This document shows positions 43,953 to 52,720 of a stretch of 64,000 nucleotides of DNA, one piece after another. The stretch comes from GCA-2731375 sp964590195 (lineage in GTDB: Bacteria; Pseudomonadota; Alphaproteobacteria; GCA-2731375), in the NCBI GenBank assembly GCA_964590195.1, contig CAZPWJ010000008.1:1-64000 (forward strand), written 5' to 3'. Made by a program: the position numbers and the translations under genes. The notes beneath the pieces are model-generated. The model was not told where the DNA came from, made no database searches, and saw nothing but the letters and a program-made list of their open reading frames with translations. Each line of letters starts with the position of its first letter. Positions within the stretch are counted from its first letter, which is position 1.

Positions 43953-44269
43953 AAAATCTGAGCCAGATGATGAAGCAGGCCCAGGAAATGCAGGGCAAGA
44001 TGCAGGAAATGCAGGCCCGCTTGGAAGAGATGGAGATGATCGGTCAGGCGGGTGCCGGCATGGTCAGCGTCATCTTGAACGGCAAGGGTGAAATGCGCGG
44101 CCTGAAGATGGATGCGTCCATCAAGGATGGCGATTTGGAGGTCATGGAAGACCTAATCGTCGCCGCCCATAATGACGCCAAGCGCCGGGTCGAGGAATTC
44201 ACCCAGGAAGAAATGAGCAAACTGACCGGCGGCCTGAACCTGCCCGACGGTATGAAACTGCCGTTCTGA
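43949..44269 (+). CDS. ybaB: YbaB/EbfC nucleoid-associated protein
   Basis: 106 residues. Starting MKNLSQMMKQAQEMQGKMQ, with GAGMVSVILNGKGEMRGLKM and a closing GGLNLPDGMKLPF, it matches the YbaB/EbfC family at the usual length. The homodimer binds DNA and compacts or bridges it. It is translationally coupled to dnaX and precedes recR by 20 bases. Confidence 0.95.
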   Translation: MKNLSQMMKQAQEMQGKMQEMQARLEEMEMIGQAGAGMVSVILNGKGEMRGLKMDASIKDGDLEVMEDLIVAAHNDAKRRVEEFTQEEMSKLTGGLNLPDGMKLPF

Positions 44270-44288
44270 ACCCGGCTTTTACGGCGTC

Positions 44289-44882
44289 ATGACCGGTACC
44301 CAGATTGATCAGCTGATCCAGCTGTTGGCGAAACTGCCCGGCCTCGGCCCCCGATCGGCCCGCCGCGCCGCCCTGCACCTGATCGACCGCAAGGAAAGCC
44401 TGCTCCGCCCCCTGGCCCAGGCCATGGGACAGGCCGCCGACAGCGTCGCGCCGTGCGAAATCTGCGGCAATCTAGACAGTGTGCAGCCCTGTGCCATCTG
44501 CCGTGACCAGCGCCGGGACTTAAGTCAGATTTGTGTCGTGGAAAGCGTCGCCGATCTGTGGGCCCTGGAACGCTCCGGCGTATTTCGCGGCCGCTATCAT
44601 GTTCTGGGCGGCACCTTGTCGGCCCTGGATGGCGTCGGGCCGGAGGATCTGAATGTCGGCGCGCTGATCGCGCGCGCCGGCGAAGATGCGGTCGCCGAGG
44701 TCATCCTGGCCACCAACGCCACGGTGGACGGCCAGACCACGGCGCATTTTCTGGCCGAGAAACTGTCGGATTGCGGCGTCAAGGTCTCGGGCCTGGCCCA
44801 CGGCGTGCCGGTGGGAGGAGAGCTGGATTACCTCGACGACGGCACCCTGGCTACGGCCCTGGGCTCGCGCCGCCCGGTTTAA
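44289..44882 (+). CDS. recR: Recombination protein RecR
   Basis: 197 residues. A helix-hairpin-helix opening (LAKLPGLGPRSARRAALHL), a four-Cys zinc module (CEICGNLDSVQPCAICRD) and a Toprim domain (ICVVESVADLWALERSG; HVLGGTLSALDGVGPED) are in the family order. It acts with RecF/RecO in gap repair. The last 32 bases overlap the 3' end of the convergent transporter gene. Confidence 0.95.
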   Translation: MTGTQIDQLIQLLAKLPGLGPRSARRAALHLIDRKESLLRPLAQAMGQAADSVAPCEICGNLDSVQPCAICRDQRRDLSQICVVESVADLWALERSGVFRGRYHVLGGTLSALDGVGPEDLNVGALIARAGEDAVAEVILATNATVDGQTTAHFLAEKLSDCGVKVSGLAHGVPVGGELDYLDDGTLATALGSRRPV

Positions 44883-46068
44883 CGCGCCAAGGCTGTATGG
44901 CCAAATACAGCCCCCCGCTAAACAAGGCGGTCGCTGTCAGGATCAAGGCAACGGGCCAGGCGGTGCCGTCATGCCACAGCACCACGCAGAATGTACCCAG
45001 ACCGCCGCCCGCCATGGGCAGGGCGCCCAGCATGGCGGCGGCATGGCCATGTCCGGCCCGGCAGACATCAAAGGCCCGCACCGGCGCGGTGGCGAACACC
45101 AGGCCCAGGCCGAAGCCAAAGAAGCATTGCGTCGCGGTGATGCTAATAGGCGTCGCCAAGCCGGCGGCTAGCAACAGGGTGAATCCGGCCCCGCCCAGCA
45201 CGCCAAGCCCCAATCCCATGGCCAGCAGCGGGTCGGAGGCGATGCGCCCGGCCATGCGGTTGACGGTCAGGGAGCCCAGAAAAAAGGCCAGAACGATGGC
45301 CGCGTAGTAATAACCGTATTGTTCCGTCGGCACCGCCATGCCCTCGATAAAGAGAAAAGGAAAGGCGGCCAGAATGGCGAACAGGCCGCCCAGCACCAGG
45401 GCCATGATCAGGGTATAGGTCATGAACGGGCCGTCCCGCAGCAGGGTCAGATAACCGCCCAGCAGGCGCCGTGGACGCAGGGCGCCACGGTCGGGATCCT
45501 TCAGGGTCTCGGGCAGAAAGCGCCAGAGCAGCAGGATTACCACCATGATCAGCAAGGTCAGCAGCACGAAGTTGGAGCGCCAGCCAAGCCAGACATGCAT
45601 GTGCCCGCCAATGATCGGACCCACGGCGGGGGCCAGGGCGATGGCCATGCCATAGGCGGCCAGTACGCGGACCGCGCCGGCCTCGTCATGCAGCTCGCGG
45701 ATCACCGCATAGCCGACCACCGCCTCGGCACAGGCGGTCAGGCCCTGCAGCACCCTGGCCGCGATCAGGCCTTCGATTGAACCGGCGGCGGCGCAGGCGA
45801 TGGAGGCCACGGCGAAACCGATCATGCCCGCCAGCAGAACCGGGCGCCGCCCGATGCGGTCGGACAGCGGTCCATAGAACAGCTGCGCCAGGGCATAGGC
45901 GACCAGGTTCAGGGTCATGGTCAGCTGCACCCGGCCCGCATCCGTATCGAAGACCCCCTGCAGATGGGGCAGGGACGGCGTGTAGAGGTCCGTCGACAGG
46001 ATCGAGACGGCGGAAGCCATGATCAGCAACGCCGGAATAATGATGGGCACGGATGCCCTGGCCGTCAT
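44851..46068 (-). CDS. Bcr/CflA-family multidrug efflux MFS transporter
   Basis: 405 residues from ATG 46068. A longer frame to 46248 runs into the epoxide hydrolase gene and is rejected. About twelve spans; STDLYTPSLPHLQGVFDTDA and AQLFYGPLSDRIGRRPVLL are the signatures of the Bcr/CflA subfamily, which exports drugs such as bicyclomycin and chloramphenicol by proton antiport. The start comes 5 bases after the epoxide hydrolase stop. Actual substrate unknown. Confidence 0.88.
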   Translation of the reverse strand: MTARASVPIIIPALLIMASAVSILSTDLYTPSLPHLQGVFDTDAGRVQLTMTLNLVAYALAQLFYGPLSDRIGRRPVLLAGMIGFAVASIACAAAGSIEGLIAARVLQGLTACAEAVVGYAVIRELHDEAGAVRVLAAYGMAIALAPAVGPIIGGHMHVWLGWRSNFVLLTLLIMVVILLLWRFLPETLKDPDRGALRPRRLLGGYLTLLRDGPFMTYTLIMALVLGGLFAILAAFPFLFIEGMAVPTEQYGYYYAAIVLAFFLGSLTVNRMAGRIASDPLLAMGLGLGVLGGAGFTLLLAAGLATPISITATQCFFGFGLGLVFATAPVRAFDVCRAGHGHAAAMLGALPMAGGGLGTFCVVLWHDGTAWPVALILTATALFSGGLYLAIQPWRVKPGGASPGP

Positions 46069-46072
46069 GGAA

Positions 46073-47224
46073 TCAGCGCACCTTTCGGAAGCAGGCCCGC
46101 AGCTCTTCGACGAACAGTTCGGGCTGCTCCAGGGCTGCAAAATGGCCACCCTTGTCCAGTTCGCTCCAATGGATGATGTTGTGGAAGCGTTTTTCCGCCC
46201 AGCGCCGGGAAGCGAAGAATATATCTTTTGGAAACAGGCTGCAGCCAACCGGAATGGTCACGTCCTCCTGGCTGCGTCTGCCGAAGCTTTCCCAATACAG
46301 CCGGGCCGAGGATGCGGCGGTGTCCGGCAGCCAATAGAGCATCACATTGTCCAGCATATCATCGCGGCTGATGGCGTTTTCCGGATGGCCATGGCAATCG
46401 GTCCAGGCCCAGAATTTCTCCAGGATCCAGGCCGCCTGGCCCGATGGTGAATCGGCCAGGCCGTAACCAAGCGTCTGCGGCCGTGTGCTTTGCTGCTTTG
46501 AATAGCCCGAATCCCAATCCACATAATGCTTCGCCGCCGCCATGGCCCGCTTTTCGAACTCGGTCAGGTCATCCATGGTGTCAGGGTCGGGACGCTCGGT
46601 CACCATGTTCAGATTGATGGCCAGGCAGGCCGGATTATCTTCCGCGCTGGCATTGACGCCGATTTGCCGCGTGATGGCGGAACCCCAATCACCCCCCTGG
46701 GCGACGTACTTTTCGTAGCCCAGGCGCGCCATCAACTGCCCCCAGCCGGCGGCGATGCGCTGCACGGACCAGCCGGGCGCCTCTGGTTTGCCGGAAAAAC
46801 CATAGCCGGGCAGGGACGGCGCGATGACGTGAAAGGCGTCCGACGCCTCGCCGCCATGGGCGGTGGGGTCGGTCAGTGGTTCGATGATATGGCGAAATTC
46901 CAAAACCGATCCGGGCCAGCCATGGGTGATCAACAGCGGCATGGCGTCCGCATGGGGCGAGCGGACATGCAGAAAATGGATATCCGTGCCGTCGATTTCG
47001 GTTTGGAACTGCTCCCAACCGTTCAGCAATGTCTCGCAGCGGCGCCAGTCGTAGTCATTGGCCCAATAGCGGCAAACCTCCTGCATATATGACAGCGGAA
47101 TGCCCTGGGACCAATCATCGGGGGTTTCAGCGTCCGGCCAGCGCGTGGCGTCGAGGCGGCGACGCAGATCCGCCAGGTCATCCTCGGGAATGGCTACTTT
47201 GAAAGGTTTGATTTGATCGCTCAT
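46073..47224 (-). CDS. Epoxide hydrolase (alpha/beta fold) with N-terminal EHN domain
   Basis: 383 residues. Residues 5-110 form the epoxide hydrolase N-terminal domain (FKVAIPEDDLADLRRRLDAT; WEQFQTEIDGTDIHFLHVRS). The alpha/beta core has THGWPGSVLEF as oxyanion-hole HGWP, and GGDWGSAI carries the nucleophile Asp. A C-terminal DKGGHFAALEQP holds the catalytic His. It opens epoxides to diols. The next gene downstream encodes an efflux transporter, possibly a paired detoxification unit. Confidence 0.88.
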   Translation of the reverse strand: MSDQIKPFKVAIPEDDLADLRRRLDATRWPDAETPDDWSQGIPLSYMQEVCRYWANDYDWRRCETLLNGWEQFQTEIDGTDIHFLHVRSPHADAMPLLITHGWPGSVLEFRHIIEPLTDPTAHGGEASDAFHVIAPSLPGYGFSGKPEAPGWSVQRIAAGWGQLMARLGYEKYVAQGGDWGSAITRQIGVNASAEDNPACLAINLNMVTERPDPDTMDDLTEFEKRAMAAAKHYVDWDSGYSKQQSTRPQTLGYGLADSPSGQAAWILEKFWAWTDCHGHPENAISRDDMLDNVMLYWLPDTAASSARLYWESFGRRSQEDVTIPVGCSLFPKDIFFASRRWAEKRFHNIIHWSELDKGGHFAALEQPELFVEELRACFRKVR

Positions 47225-47312
47225 ATGGCTTTGTTCCCGTGAATGAAATTATCGCACCTTGGTATTAGCGCCCCATGGCGGCCCGCGCAATTGTTGCGGC
47301 GCTATTGCGGCA

Positions 47313-49247
47313 CTATCGCGGTAGCGGCGCGGTGCTTAGGATTTGCAGATGCCGGTCCCGTTGGGCTTCATCGTCATATGCCAGGCCGGCAACGTAGTTG
47401 CTGATTGTGAAATCAGCCTTCAGGCCCAGCGCCAGTTCCGCCTGGTCGGCGGCCTCGTCCGTCCGGCCTAACTTGCCGAGACATCCCGCCATGTTGGCGT
47501 GGTGGTCGAACCGGGCGCGTCCGCTTTGCCGGTATGCCGCCGCGGCCTCCTCATAGCGGCCCGACAGCATCAACGCCGCGCCCAGCATATGGGCCCAATG
47601 GCCAAGAGAATATGGATCCAGGCGCATGGCCAGGTTCAACCATTCCACGCCGTCGGCGGCCTGGCCCAGCAGGGTTAGGATTTCGCCCTTTTGCGCCAGT
47701 AGCCTGGGGTCGTTGGGGTTCAGGGACAGGGCGCGTTCATTGTGCAGAACGGCTGTATCCAGGCGTTTGGTGACAATGCCGATCTCGGCCTGGACCCGGT
47801 GGGCCTCGACCTCGTTTTCATCCAGGCGCAAGGCCGTGCCGACCGCCTCGACCGAGCCTTGGTACAGGCTGTCTGGGTTGGGCAGGAAGCCCCGCGCCAG
47901 GGCCTGGCCCAGGACGCAGGCCTTCCAGGCATAGGCGGCGGCGTAATCGGGTTCCAAACCGATGGCGCGGTCAAGCAGGTCGAGGGCGGTGGTGCAATCG
48001 TCTTGCGTGTAGCGGTGATGATGGATCTTGCCGGCCAGCAGCAATTCGTAGGCCGCCATGTCCTTGGGCGGTTTCTGGGTTGCCTTGCGGGCTTCGTGGT
48101 TTTCCACCCGGCCCGGCAGCACGGCGGCGATGGCGCGGGTCAACTCGTCCTGCAGGGCAAAAATATCGGCGAGTTCCCGGTCATAGCGCTCGGCCCAGAT
48201 GTTCCTGCCCGACGCGGCCTCGAACAGCTGTGCCGTCAGCCGGATCTGTTTGCCGGCCTTGCGGACACTGCCCTTGACCACATATTGCACATTGAGCTCG
48301 GCGCCGACCTCCGCCAGGGCAATGGCGCGGTCCTGGTAGGCGAAGGTGGAACCGCGTGCGACCACGAACAGTTCAGGAAAGCGGGACAATTCAGTGATGA
48401 TGTCCTCGGTAATGCCGTCGGTGAAATATTGCTGCTCCGGATCGTCGCTGAGATTCTCAAACGGCATGACTGCGATGGCCGGATAACTGCCCATCTGTCG
48501 CAGTTCGGCTGTCTTTTCCGGCGGGGCGCCGTCACGATCCCGCTTGATAGTATCGTAAAGCGCTTGGGTCTTGGCTTCCGGTTCGATGTCCAGCTCCGCC
48601 CTAAGGATATCCCGGCAGTCCTGATAATGCCGCAACGCCTCGTTCCAGTGGCCCTGTTGCTGATGCAGTGTCATGGCCAAGCGGTGGATGTCCTCGCGCA
48701 AGGGGTCCAGTTCGAGCAGTCTGAGAGCGTGGCCCAGAGCGGTGCCAGGTTCGTCGCGCCCTTGGCATTGCCGCAACAGCGCCGTGAAGATTTCCGTGGC
48801 GTGGGCGGCAAGGCGGGTGCGCTCGCCGCGCAGCCAGTCTTCGAAAACATCGGCACGGACGTCAAAGCCGTCCATGAACGGGCCCTGATACAATGACTCC
48901 GTCCCGGCCCCGCCGGCTTCGAATGCCACGCTGTCCACATGGAAGGCACGGCTATCCGCCAGCAGGCCTTGGGCCGATGACACAATGGCCTCGCCCGCTT
49001 CGTCATCCAACGCCTTGCGCAGGACGGAAAGCGTCTGGCGCAGCGACGCGCGGGCCTGTTCCTCAGCCCGGTCCGGCCACAACAGCGTGGCGATCTTGGC
49101 GCGTGAGACCGACTCGCCGGGGCGATGGGCAAGATAGGCCAACAGCGCCGCCGCCTTCCTTGACGACAGCGCGATGGCCGCGCCTTCCCCGTCGGCCAGT
49201 TCAAAGCCGCCAAGCAGCCGCAGATGGAATTTTGCCAATGTCCCCAT
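47313..49247 (-). CDS. BTAD-containing regulator with FlgO-like domain and TPR tail
   Basis: 644 residues in four parts. Residues 5-95 are an OmpR/SARP-type winged helix (LRLLGGFELADGEGAAIALS), 98-240 the bacterial transcriptional activator domain, 255-380 a FlgO/TolB-N-like module (AIAVMPFENLSDDPEQQYF), and 400-640 TPR-like repeats. The third part is clearly homologous to the middle of the adenylate cyclase at 16659. No receiver domain is present, so it is probably tuned by protein contact or by an unknown ligand. It is divergent from the methyltransferase gene, a plausible target. Confidence 0.83.
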   Translation of the reverse strand: MGTLAKFHLRLLGGFELADGEGAAIALSSRKAAALLAYLAHRPGESVSRAKIATLLWPDRAEEQARASLRQTLSVLRKALDDEAGEAIVSSAQGLLADSRAFHVDSVAFEAGGAGTESLYQGPFMDGFDVRADVFEDWLRGERTRLAAHATEIFTALLRQCQGRDEPGTALGHALRLLELDPLREDIHRLAMTLHQQQGHWNEALRHYQDCRDILRAELDIEPEAKTQALYDTIKRDRDGAPPEKTAELRQMGSYPAIAVMPFENLSDDPEQQYFTDGITEDIITELSRFPELFVVARGSTFAYQDRAIALAEVGAELNVQYVVKGSVRKAGKQIRLTAQLFEAASGRNIWAERYDRELADIFALQDELTRAIAAVLPGRVENHEARKATQKPPKDMAAYELLLAGKIHHHRYTQDDCTTALDLLDRAIGLEPDYAAAYAWKACVLGQALARGFLPNPDSLYQGSVEAVGTALRLDENEVEAHRVQAEIGIVTKRLDTAVLHNERALSLNPNDPRLLAQKGEILTLLGQAADGVEWLNLAMRLDPYSLGHWAHMLGAALMLSGRYEEAAAAYRQSGRARFDHHANMAGCLGKLGRTDEAADQAELALGLKADFTISNYVAGLAYDDEAQRDRHLQILSTAPLPR

Positions 49248-49435
49248 ATGTCCCTAACAGGCGGCTAGGATCGAAAAAAGGTCTCAGAGCATTCTACCGT
49301 TAGTTTTTACGGCATTTGCATCGTTTTAACGAATTTCTCACGCCATGGAACCTGCGATTGCGGGAATTTTGACGCTGCGCTGACGGGGCTTCGCGATGAT
49401 CAGCTCCATATTCTCATCAGAAAGGAATACAGAGG

Positions 49436-50296
49436 ATGAATGATTTGAGCCAGATTACCCCTCGGACAGCGGCAAACAGCGATACGGGCGCGGCGCGTTT
49501 CGTCGGCTCCATTCCGGAAGTCTATGACGCGCATCTGGGACCGCTGTTGTTCCAGTTTTCCGCCGCCGATCTTGCCAAGCGCATTGATAACGCCATGCCG
49601 GGGGCCGAAAAGGTTCTCGAGATTGCCTGCGGCACCGGCATCGCCACCGAGTATCTTTGGCGGACCCTTGGCGAGAGTACGGAAATCGTCGCCACGGACC
49701 TGAACGAGGCGATGCTGAATTACGCCGTTACAAAGCGCGGCGCCTTGAAGAATGTCAGCTATCGCCAGGCCGATGCCCAGGCCCTGCCGTTCGAGGATGG
49801 CAGCTTTGACGTGGTGGCCTGTCAGTTCGGCATCATGTTCATGCCGGACAAGGCATTGGCGTTGGCGGAAATGGCCCGCGTGCTGCGGCCCGGCGGCCTG
49901 TTGGCTTTCAACGTCTGGGATTCGCTCGAGGTAAACCGGGTCGCCGGTCTGGCGCGGCAGACCATCGCCGGGTTCTTCAAATCCGATCCGCCGGATTTCC
50001 TCACCGTGCCGTTCGGATTTTACGAGATCGAGCCAATTCGTAGCCTGGTCGAGGGTGCGGGATTTTCGTTCCCGGATTTCCATTTGGTGTCCGACACCAT
50101 CGAGCGGCCCGATGCCATGGGTATCGCGCGCGGTTTTGTGGAAGGAAATCCCGGCATATTGCAAATAAGAGAGCGGGGAGAGGTGGATCCGGAAGCCATC
50201 GTCACGGCCCTGGCGGCGGAAATCGAGGCTCTGTATGGCCCGGCGCCATTGCAGGTGCCGCTGCGGGAAATCGTCTGCCTGGCACGCAAGCCCTAA
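49436..50296 (+). CDS. Class I SAM-dependent methyltransferase
   Basis: 286 residues. VLEIACGTGIATEYLWRTLG is motif I for SAM, TDLNEAMLNYA is motif II, and FDVVACQFGIMFMPDKALAL and ARVLRPGGLLAFNVWDS follow as expected. It resembles UbiE/COQ5-type C- or O-methyltransferases, but the substrate is open. It is divergent from the BTAD regulator and followed by a strong hairpin at 50336-50371. Confidence 0.85.
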   Translation: MNDLSQITPRTAANSDTGAARFVGSIPEVYDAHLGPLLFQFSAADLAKRIDNAMPGAEKVLEIACGTGIATEYLWRTLGESTEIVATDLNEAMLNYAVTKRGALKNVSYRQADAQALPFEDGSFDVVACQFGIMFMPDKALALAEMARVLRPGGLLAFNVWDSLEVNRVAGLARQTIAGFFKSDPPDFLTVPFGFYEIEPIRSLVEGAGFSFPDFHLVSDTIERPDAMGIARGFVEGNPGILQIRERGEVDPEAIVTALAAEIEALYGPAPLQVPLREIVCLARKP

Positions 50297-50335
50297 AAGG
50301 TCTCGTCCCTGGCTTGAATTATAACAATCTTCACC

Positions 50336-50371
50336 GGCCCGCCACGGCTGCCGAGATTGCCGTGGCGGGCC
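50336..50371. terminator. Strong GC hairpin between convergent genes
   Basis: GGCCCGCCACGGC (50336-50348) and GCCGTGGCGGGCC (50359-50371) are perfect 13-base inverted copies around a 10-base loop. It lies 40 bases after the methyltransferase stop and 31 bases from the end of the small gene on the other strand, so it could end both transcripts. There is no long T-run on either side, so rho-independent action is uncertain. Confidence 0.55.
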
Positions 50372-50401
50372 GCGCCATTACGGCCCCCGTAATTGGTTGT
50401 T

Positions 50402-50605
50402 CTAACTTTGCGCCTTGATGTAGGGCGCGTCATAGCCCTCGAATGCAGGGTCTGTCCCTTGGCTGAAATGAACTTCGCCGGGTGCGGCGGCGAATTCCGG
50501 ACGGGCCTCGTCCATGGGCACCATGGCCAAGGCGATTAAGGCAACCAGCCAAACGGCGACCCAGGTCAGGGCTGCTTTGGGTTCTGGGCGTTTAATTTCG
50601 AACAT
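50402..50605 (-). CDS. Small single-pass membrane protein, unknown function
   Basis: 67 residues, not recognised. The ATG at 50605 is preceded by GAGGA, a good ribosome binding site. Residues 11-29 (AALTWVAVWLVALIALAMV) form one membrane span after a short basic N-terminus. The remaining 38 residues are acidic to neutral and probably periplasmic. The good ribosome binding site and AT-rich upstream region argue that it is a real gene and not chance. It lies downstream of rmuC on the same strand. Confidence 0.65.
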   Translation of the reverse strand: MFEIKRPEPKAALTWVAVWLVALIALAMVPMDEARPEFAAAPGEVHFSQGTDPAFEGYDAPYIKAQS

Positions 50606-50898
50606 GTCATCCTCGTGCCGCGCCTGTCGCGGCGATTTCTGAGTTGCCCGGACGGCGTCTTTGTCCGGTAAATGCCAACTGGTTTAAGAACAATGTGGGA
50701 TGAATATTCAAATACACAATATATCATTTCGATATAAAAGACATTTTTTTTACATTTATTTCATAATAAATTTAGCAGAAAAACGGGCTTCATGGGTTTA
50801 AGCCGTTGTTGAGGCCGCGCGGCTAGCCATGTCGTGACGCAAATTTGTTACCAATGCGGCCGGTTGGGGCCGTGCAGTAGTTCAATCCCGAAAATGGT
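50606..50898. other. AT-rich non-coding region between rmuC and the small membrane protein gene
   Basis: This 293-base gap is strikingly AT-rich at 50690-50790 compared with the rest of the window, including an eight-base T-run and TATAT-like stretches. It probably holds the promoter of the small membrane protein gene. Nearer that gene, CCGGAC (50648-50653) and GTCCGG (50663-50668) form a short hairpin in the predicted leader. No further coding region is seen. Confidence 0.5.
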
Positions 50899-52101
50899 TT
50901 AACCGTCTCGTTTTGGCAGATCGACGACCGTGGCGGTGTGATCATCCGGCCCCGCCGGCGCGGCAGCCGCCGCGGGATTCGCTGCGAGATTCGCTGCGAG
51001 ATTCGCTGCGAGATTCGGGGCATCGGCCTCGGAATCCGCCAACTGCACTTCCTCGATCTGTTCCGCCCGGCGGGTGATTTTTCTGGTGGAGGTGGCGATC
51101 TGCTCCAGATCCTTCTCTGCCTGGCCAAAATGCCGCTGCAGATTGTCAGCCCGTTCATCCAGGCGTTGGACGTCATCCAGCAGCTTTTGCACTTCCGCCT
51201 GGATGACGCCGGCCTGCTCCCGCATGCGGGCATCCTTCAGAACCGCGCGCACGGTGTTCAGGGTCGCCATCATGGTGGTGGGCGATACGATCCAGACGCG
51301 GGCCCGATAGGATTGCTCCACCGTGTCGGGAAAATTGGCGTGCAGTTCCGCATAGACCGCTTCCGAGGGCAGGAACATCAGGGCGCTGTCGGCGGTTTCA
51401 CCGGGCAGGATATAGCGCTCTTGAATATCCTTGATGTGTTTATTGAGGGCGGCGCGAAATGCCCGCTGTGCCGCCTTCGCCTGGCTCTCGTCGGCGGCCT
51501 GACGCAGGGCATGATAGCTTTCCAGGGGGAATTTGGCATCAATGGCGATCGGCCCGGGGGGCTGGGGCAGTTGGATCAGGCAGTCGACCCGGCGCTGGTT
51601 CGACAACGTCGCCTGAAAGCCATAGGCCGACGGCGGCAGGATCGAGCTGACCAGGTCCTGCAACTGCACCTCGCCAAAGGCGCCGCGGGTTTGTTTGTTG
51701 TCGAGAATATCCTGCAGGCCGATTACCTGCCCGGCCAGGTCCGAAATATTTTTCTGTGCCTGATCAATGACATGCAGATGCTTGCCCAGTTCACCTAACG
51801 AGGCGGCGGTACGGGTCGCCGATTGCTCCAGGCTGTCGCCCATGCGTTTGGAGACGCCGTCCAGGCGTTCATGCAGGGTTCGCATCAGTTCCGCGCGCTC
51901 ATTGGCGGTTTGCTCCGACATCTGACTTAGCCGCCCGCCCAGATCGGCCTGGGCGGTGGCCAGGCTGGCGGTGGCCGCCGCCAGGGCGTCAAGGCGCCCG
52001 TCATCGCCACCCAATGTCTGCCGGCGGCGGAACAGAAGCAATAAGCAAGCCAGTATGAGAAGCAGAACTGATGCCCCAAGAGCGCCCATCAATAATTCCA
52101 T
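50899..52101 (-). CDS. rmuC: DNA recombination protein RmuC
   Basis: 400 residues. An N-terminal membrane anchor (LLMGALGASVLLLILACLLL) is followed by a coiled coil (residues about 30-130) and the RmuC nuclease-like domain (GAFGEVQLQDLVSSILPPSA; PIAIDAKFPLESYHAL; RVWIVSPTTMMATLNTVRAV). RmuC limits inversions at short inverted repeats. The tail is a low-complexity Ala/Asn/Pro stretch encoded by a 12-base tandem repeat at 50969-51016. Confidence 0.92.
   Translation of the reverse strand: MELLMGALGASVLLLILACLLLLFRRRQTLGGDDGRLDALAAATASLATAQADLGGRLSQMSEQTANERAELMRTLHERLDGVSKRMGDSLEQSATRTAASLGELGKHLHVIDQAQKNISDLAGQVIGLQDILDNKQTRGAFGEVQLQDLVSSILPPSAYGFQATLSNQRRVDCLIQLPQPPGPIAIDAKFPLESYHALRQAADESQAKAAQRAFRAALNKHIKDIQERYILPGETADSALMFLPSEAVYAELHANFPDTVEQSYRARVWIVSPTTMMATLNTVRAVLKDARMREQAGVIQAEVQKLLDDVQRLDERADNLQRHFGQAEKDLEQIATSTRKITRRAEQIEEVQLADSEADAPNLAANLAANLAANPAAAAAPAGPDDHTATVVDLPKRDG
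50969..51016. repeat. 12-base tandem repeat inside rmuC
   Basis: GCTGCGAGATTC is repeated three times exactly at 50981-51016 and preceded by a degenerate copy, GCCGCGGGATTC, at 50969-50980. In the protein it encodes repeated NLAA units near the C-terminus. Unit number is likely to vary between strains. Confidence 0.85.
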
Positions 52102-52198
52102 CGCGCCATCCTTATTGCGAAGCTTGACCCCGTATGGGCGGCATACTACCTAATGCCCAGAACCCTCGGAAATCATCAGAGTACACGGCAAACGAATC

Positions 52199-52717
52199 AT
52201 GGCTATTCTACCCATTATCACCACTCCGGACCGCCGTCTGAAAGTGAAATCCCAGCCCGTCGAAGCCGTTGATGACAAAATCCGGCGCATTCTCGACGAT
52301 ATGCTGGAAACCATGTACCAGGCTCCCGGCATCGGCCTGTCGGCGGTGCAGGTTGGTATTCCCAAGTGTCTGATCACCGTGGATGTTTCGCCCGATGATG
52401 AAGACAATGCGCCGCTTTATCTGGTCAATCCGGAAATCGTGGCCTTTTCGGATGAGATGGAGAGCTATAACGAAGGCTGTCTCTCCCTGCCGGATCAGTT
52501 CGCCGATCTGGACCGGCCCGGCGAAGTCACGGTGGACTACCTGGATTATCATGGCCAGCCGCAACAGTTGCAGGCCGCCGGGCTTTTGTCGCGCTGTATC
52601 CAGCACGAAATGGATCATCTGAAAGGCCGTCTGTTCGTGGACCATTTGTCCGCCGTCAAACGCGGCATGATTTTACGCAAGCTGGAAAAGATCAGGCGTC
52701 AGAAAGTCTCGGCCTAG
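52199..52717 (+). CDS. def: Peptide deformylase
   Basis: 172 residues. All three signature motifs are present: GIGLSAVQVG, EGCLSLP with the metal-binding Cys, and HEMDHL with the metal-binding His pair and catalytic Glu. It removes the formyl group from nascent proteins. It is co-directional with fmt, whose start follows 3 bases after the stop, so one operon both adds and removes formyl groups. Confidence 0.95.
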   Translation: MAILPIITTPDRRLKVKSQPVEAVDDKIRRILDDMLETMYQAPGIGLSAVQVGIPKCLITVDVSPDDEDNAPLYLVNPEIVAFSDEMESYNEGCLSLPDQFADLDRPGEVTVDYLDYHGQPQQLQAAGLLSRCIQHEMDHLKGRLFVDHLSAVKRGMILRKLEKIRRQKVSA

Positions 52718-52720
52718 ATT

